Shown: positions 12,496-15,432 of the stretch, in pieces
Position numbering within the stretch: the first letter of the stretch is position 1
Layout: each line of letters opens with the position of its first letter
From: Patescibacteria group bacterium
GTDB lineage: Bacteria > Patescibacteriota > Patescibacteriia > Patescibacteriales > UBA12465
NCBI GenBank assembly: GCA_021734825.1
Contig: JAIPIE010000014.1
Span: 1-15,432, forward strand
Length of the DNA: 15,432 nucleotides
Reading direction: 5' to 3'
Notes under the pieces: generated by a model
Databases searched by the model: none
What the model was told of the DNA's origin: nothing
The model's input: only the letters and a program-made list of their open reading frames with translations
Program-made: the position numbers and the translations under genes

Positions 12496-14739
12496 TTAGA
12501 AACGAGGCTTTTTTGGAGCACTATCTCCGTGTTGAGGGCGGTTATTACTTGGGCGACTAAAGCCGTTACCAGCTGACTTACCTTTTTCATCTTTCCACAT
12601 AGCTTCGTTTTCATTTAAGCCTTTCATACTTAAGTTTATGCGACCCTGATCATCAATCTCCTTAATTTTAACAGTAACAATATCGCCAATATTAAGCAAA
12701 TCACTTGGCTTTTCAACGCGGTAAGGGGCAAGTTCACTGACGTGAACCATACCATCTTGACTAGCGTTTAACTCTATAAAAGCGCCGAAGTCTAAGATTC
12801 TGACTACTTTACCTTTTAATATTTCGCCAGCCTCAAAGACGTGAACAATTTCCTTTACCTGTCTCACCGCTTCTTGAACCTTTAAAGGCTCAATACCACA
12901 AATCATTACTAGGCCGTCATCATCAATATCAATACTTACGCCAGTTTCTTCAATAATTTTATTGATAATTTTACCACCAGGACCGATGATAGCACCAATT
13001 TTTTCAGTGTCAACATGGAAACTGATAATTCTTGGAGCGTATGGCGAAAGCTCGGCTCTAGGAGCGGGGATAGCTGCGGTGATGACTTGTAAAATATTGT
13101 TTAAAGCTTCTCGTCCTTGCTTGAATGTCTGACTAATAATTTCTGGCATTAAACCTTCAGTCTTGGTATCTAATTGAATAGCGGTAATGCCAGCGGAAGT
13201 GCCCGTAATTTTAAAGTCCATGCCGCCATTGCCATCCTCTAAGTCTTGAATATCAGTTAAAACTTGCCATTTGCTCATATCAGGATAGGAGGCTAAACCC
13301 ATAGCAATACCCACTACTGGGCGCTTAATTGGCACGCCCGCATCCATTAAAGCTAAAGTGGAGGCACAAGTAGAGGCCATAGAAGATGAGCCATTTGAGC
13401 CTAAAGTTTCACTTACCACTCTAACAGTATAGGGGAATTCATCTTTGGTTGGGATCATTGGTAATAAAGCTTTTTCAGCTAAAGCGCCATGACCAATTTC
13501 GCGACGACCAGTGCCACGTAAAGGGGAGGCTTCGCCTACAGAATATGGCGGGAAGTTATAATGGTGCATGTAGCGTTTTTTACTTACTCCTTCAATACCC
13601 TCTAAAGACTGTTCCATTCCGGGAGCGCCTAAGGTAACAATAGACATGACCTGAGTTTCACCACGTGAAAATAAAGAAGTACCATGATCGCGAGGAATTA
13701 AGGCAACTTCCGCTTTCAATTCTCTAATCTCATTCAGGGCTCGTCCATCTACACGACGTTTATCTTCTAAGATAGCCTTAGTAATTTCCTCATCAATCAT
13801 TTTTTCAACTAATGATTTAATGACGTAATCACGTTTATCGGCACCGACATTCTGAGCGAATAAATAGGAGTCTAACTGTTCTTTAATTGCAGTAACGGCC
13901 GCTTTTCTTTCACCTTTGCTATAATATTCTTTATTAAATAAAATTTTACTGATATTTTCTTTTAACCAAGCTTCACCAGTTTTTAGTAATTCAACTTTTT
14001 CTGCTTCATTTTTTAAGTCTTCTTCACTTTTTAAAACTTGTTTTTCATGAGTGACTTTTGGAGCAACTTCTTGTTGTAATTTTTTAATTAAATCAATAGC
14101 TGGTTGCATTTTTTCTTGTCCGGCAATAATAGCTTCCAGCATCAATTCTTCTGAAAGTTCATGAGCGTCAGCTTCAATCATTATAGATTTACTACTAGTA
14201 CCAGCGACAATCAAATCAAGACTACTACCAGTTAATTCGGCATAAGTAGGGTTAAAAATAAATTTATTTTCAACGCGCCCAACTCTAATGCCGCCAATAG
14301 GACCATTCCAACCAATGCCAGCGATTGATAAAGCAGCTGAAGCGGCCACCAAAGAAACGATATCATGATCATTTTCTTGATCAACTGATAAAACGGTCAC
14401 AATTACTTGTACATCACGACGATCTTCTTGATTAAATAGAGGGCGGATAGAGCGATCAATCATTCGTCCAGTTAAAACGGATTCATCAGTGGGGCGGCCT
14501 TCACGTTTAACCCAGCGTGAACCTTTTATAATGCCGGCGGCGTAAAGCTTTTCTTGAAACTCCACCATTAAAGGGAAGAAATCAATTCCTCCTCGAGCGA
14601 CTTTATTTTGCACGACCGTAGCCATGACTACAGTTTCGCCGTATTGAACGACAACGGCAGCATCAGCTTGTAAAGCTAATTTGCCGGTTTTCATAATGAG
14701 TTGGCGGCCAAGCCAATCACAACTTACAATTTTTTCCAT
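12496..14739 (-). CDS. pnp: Polyribonucleotide nucleotidyltransferase (PNPase)
   Basis: PNPase degrades RNA from the 3' end by phosphorolysis, releasing nucleoside diphosphates, and can also add tails. The 747-residue protein has the full domain order: first RNase PH domain (about 1-210), helical linker (about 230-320), second RNase PH domain (about 325-550), KH with IGPGGKIINKIIEETG at 585-600, and S1 at about 641-706. A low-complexity basic tail ends in PKKPRF. Catalytic acids D502 and D508 (E. coli D486 and D492) and K510 are present in EDGNGGMDFK. The residue two before D508 is Gly where many PNPases have Asp. The ATG at 14739 begins MEKIVSCDWLGRQL, close to the usual family start. There is no Shine-Dalgarno. 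The leader contains a notable inverted repeat. Confidence 0.98.
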   Translation of the reverse strand: MEKIVSCDWLGRQLIMKTGKLALQADAAVVVQYGETVVMATVVQNKVARGGIDFFPLMVEFQEKLYAAGIIKGSRWVKREGRPTDESVLTGRMIDRSIRPLFNQEDRRDVQVIVTVLSVDQENDHDIVSLVAASAALSIAGIGWNGPIGGIRVGRVENKFIFNPTYAELTGSSLDLIVAGTSSKSIMIEADAHELSEELMLEAIIAGQEKMQPAIDLIKKLQQEVAPKVTHEKQVLKSEEDLKNEAEKVELLKTGEAWLKENISKILFNKEYYSKGERKAAVTAIKEQLDSYLFAQNVGADKRDYVIKSLVEKMIDEEITKAILEDKRRVDGRALNEIRELKAEVALIPRDHGTSLFSRGETQVMSIVTLGAPGMEQSLEGIEGVSKKRYMHHYNFPPYSVGEASPLRGTGRREIGHGALAEKALLPMIPTKDEFPYTVRVVSETLGSNGSSSMASTCASTLALMDAGVPIKRPVVGIAMGLASYPDMSKWQVLTDIQDLEDGNGGMDFKITGTSAGITAIQLDTKTEGLMPEIISQTFKQGREALNNILQVITAAIPAPRAELSPYAPRIISFHVDTEKIGAIIGPGGKIINKIIEETGVSIDIDDDGLVMICGIEPLKVQEAVRQVKEIVHVFEAGEILKGKVVRILDFGAFIELNASQDGMVHVSELAPYRVEKPSDLLNIGDIVTVKIKEIDDQGRINLSMKGLNENEAMWKDEKGKSAGNGFSRPSNNRPQHGDSAPKKPRF

Positions 14740-14754
14740 AATTAATTATGCGCC

Positions 14755-14846
14755 TGACCTTTAAATTACAGGACTGTAATTGCTTTGTTAGAATAATCAA
14801 GATGATTATGCTAGCAGGGTATACAGCACTATCTATTTAAAGGTCA
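14755..14846. repeat. 12-bp perfect inverted repeat enclosing two hairpins, upstream of pnp
   Basis: TGACCTTTAAAT (14755-14766) and ATTTAAAGGTCA (14835-14846) are exact complements 68 bases apart. Between them lie ATTACAG-GA-CTGTAAT (14765-14780, overlapping the arm by 2) and ATAATCA-AGA-TGATTAT (14793-14809), both perfect. As RNA this could be a closing stem with internal hairpins; as DNA it could be a tiny MITE-like element. No target duplication is seen. Confidence 0.55.
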
Positions 14847-14847
14847 A
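14818..14847 (-). promoter_or_regulatory. Possible pnp promoter overlapping the inverted repeat
   Basis: Minus-strand TTGACC (14847-14842), an 18-base spacer and TATACC (14823-14818). It is weaker than the other promoters here. A start near 14811 would leave out the distal arm of the inverted repeat. Confidence 0.35.
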
Positions 14848-14871
14848 AACTTTAATTTATTAATTTATATT

Positions 14872-15372
14872 TTAACGACCAAGAAGATATTTACGATCTG
14901 AACCTAAATCGGTAAAATCATCAACCTCCTCAATTAGTCGAGATGAACAGGTTTTTCTAAAAGCCATTACTTCCACTAAACAACCTTTATTATTTTGTAA
15001 ATATGAAACTAAAGGCAAATAATCACCGTCTCCGGAGACAATAATAATTACATCCAGCTTATCGGCTAGTTTAATGGCGTCAATGGCAATGCCAACATCC
15101 CAATCAGCTTTTTTGGCTCCGCCGGCGAATGTTTGTAGGTCTTTCATCCGAACTTCAAATCCTTGCTGACTGAGAGCTTCAAAAAAGGCTGTCTCTTCTT
15201 CGCTTTCTGAGTGTATAACATAAGCAGTGGCCCGAATTAATTTTCGGTCGGCCACTGCTTTAGTAAGTATTTCTTTAAAGTTAACGCGTCTGCTGTAAAG
15301 ATTTTTAGCAGAATGATACATATTTGCGACATCAACCAAAATGCCAACGCGTTGTTCTTTGTGTTTTATCAT
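14872..15372 (-). CDS. NYN-domain protein (LabA/DUF88 type, PIN-like putative RNase)
   Basis: NYN proteins share the PIN/FEN fold and are predicted metal-dependent ribonucleases. The 166-residue protein is a single NYN domain: LVDVANMY at 12-19 with D14 and N17, KKADWDVGIAIDAI at 87-100 with D90, D92 and D98, and SGDGDYLPLV at 113-122 with D115 and D117. These acidic residues form the expected metal site. It overlaps the preceding gene by 4 bases (ATGA), so the two are translationally coupled. pnp follows 132 bases downstream with no terminator visible, so read-through into pnp is possible. The substrate is unknown; a part in RNA processing is inferred from the fold and from the neighbour. 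Confidence 0.9.
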   Translation of the reverse strand: MIKHKEQRVGILVDVANMYHSAKNLYSRRVNFKEILTKAVADRKLIRATAYVIHSESEEETAFFEALSQQGFEVRMKDLQTFAGGAKKADWDVGIAIDAIKLADKLDVIIIVSGDGDYLPLVSYLQNNKGCLVEVMAFRKTCSSRLIEEVDDFTDLGSDRKYLLGR

Positions 15373-15432
15373 TTTATATATTTTTTGTCTTCAGTTTCCT
15401 TTGAGTCAACTTCTAAAGTTTCATCTTCGTCT
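15369..15432 (-). CDS. C-terminal end of an unidentified protein, partial
   Basis: A minus-strand frame enters from the right edge and ends at TGA 15371-15369, overlapping the NYN start as ATGA. The 20 visible residues, DEDETLEVDSKETEDKKYIK, form an acidic, lysine-ended tail. The identity cannot be told. The overlap and sense of the frame support a real coupled gene, but the visible part is short. Confidence 0.55.
   Translation of the reverse strand, partial: DEDETLEVDSKETEDKKYIK

Noticed and set aside
12500..13250. Possible loss of PNPase catalytic aspartates in EDGNGGMDFK
   Set aside because: On realignment the two metal-binding aspartates and the lysine are present; only a neighbouring Asp is replaced by Gly.
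215..15372. UGA recoding to glycine, as in some CPR lineages
   Set aside because: All genes read through at normal length with standard stops, and the gene before NYN ends at a TGA overlapping the next start.

Overview
The window is AT-rich, densely coded bacterial housekeeping DNA using the standard code. It looks like a Candidate Phyla Radiation (Patescibacteria) genome. That placement is inferred from an archaeal-type UMP kinase, an adenylate kinase without a full LID domain, an S16 with a long charged tail, a GlmU-like protein reduced to its nucleotidyltransferase domain, few Shine-Dalgarno sequences, and an rpsP-khpA-trmD order without rimM. No 16S rRNA is present to confirm it.

Layout. 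1-138: the 3' end of an rve-type transposase gene and a probable IS terminus. 215-3443 (+): sugar-1-P nucleotidyltransferase, a small membrane-anchored protein, recA, and an archaeal-type UMP kinase. 3499-6502 (-): adenylate kinase, tRNA-Lys(CTT), tRNA-Met(CAT), tRNA-Arg(TCG), HU protein, RNase Y. 6862-10636 (+): infB, rbfA, an NrnA-like DHH phosphoesterase, and a small unknown protein. 10697-15432 (-): trmD, khpA, rpsP, pnp, a NYN-domain protein, and the C-terminal tail of another gene (listed in map order; transcription runs leftward from pnp through rpsP and khpA to trmD). Several units are separated by clear intrinsic terminators.

Themes. The genes concentrate on translation (IF2, RbfA, S16, TrmD, tRNAs) and RNA turnover (RNase Y, PNPase, NrnA-like nanoRNase, KhpA, NYN). 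RNase Y would make internal cuts, PNPase would degrade from the 3' end, and NrnA would finish the short oligonucleotides. Adk and UMP kinase handle nucleotide salvage.

The part least explained by known families is the non-coding sequence. Several leaders (recA, rny, rpsP, khpA, pnp, and the tRNA-Met transcript) contain inverted repeats or GC-rich blocks suggesting RNA structure. The rny leader has three arms that can pair in two exclusive ways. The pnp leader has a perfect 12-bp inverted repeat enclosing two perfect hairpins. Several genes have near-consensus sigma70-type promoters with exactly 17-bp spacers. nrnA and trmD appear to be transcribed leaderless or nearly so. No CRISPR, prophage or defence island was seen. 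I found no wholly new protein system; the candidate novelties are the RNA leaders.
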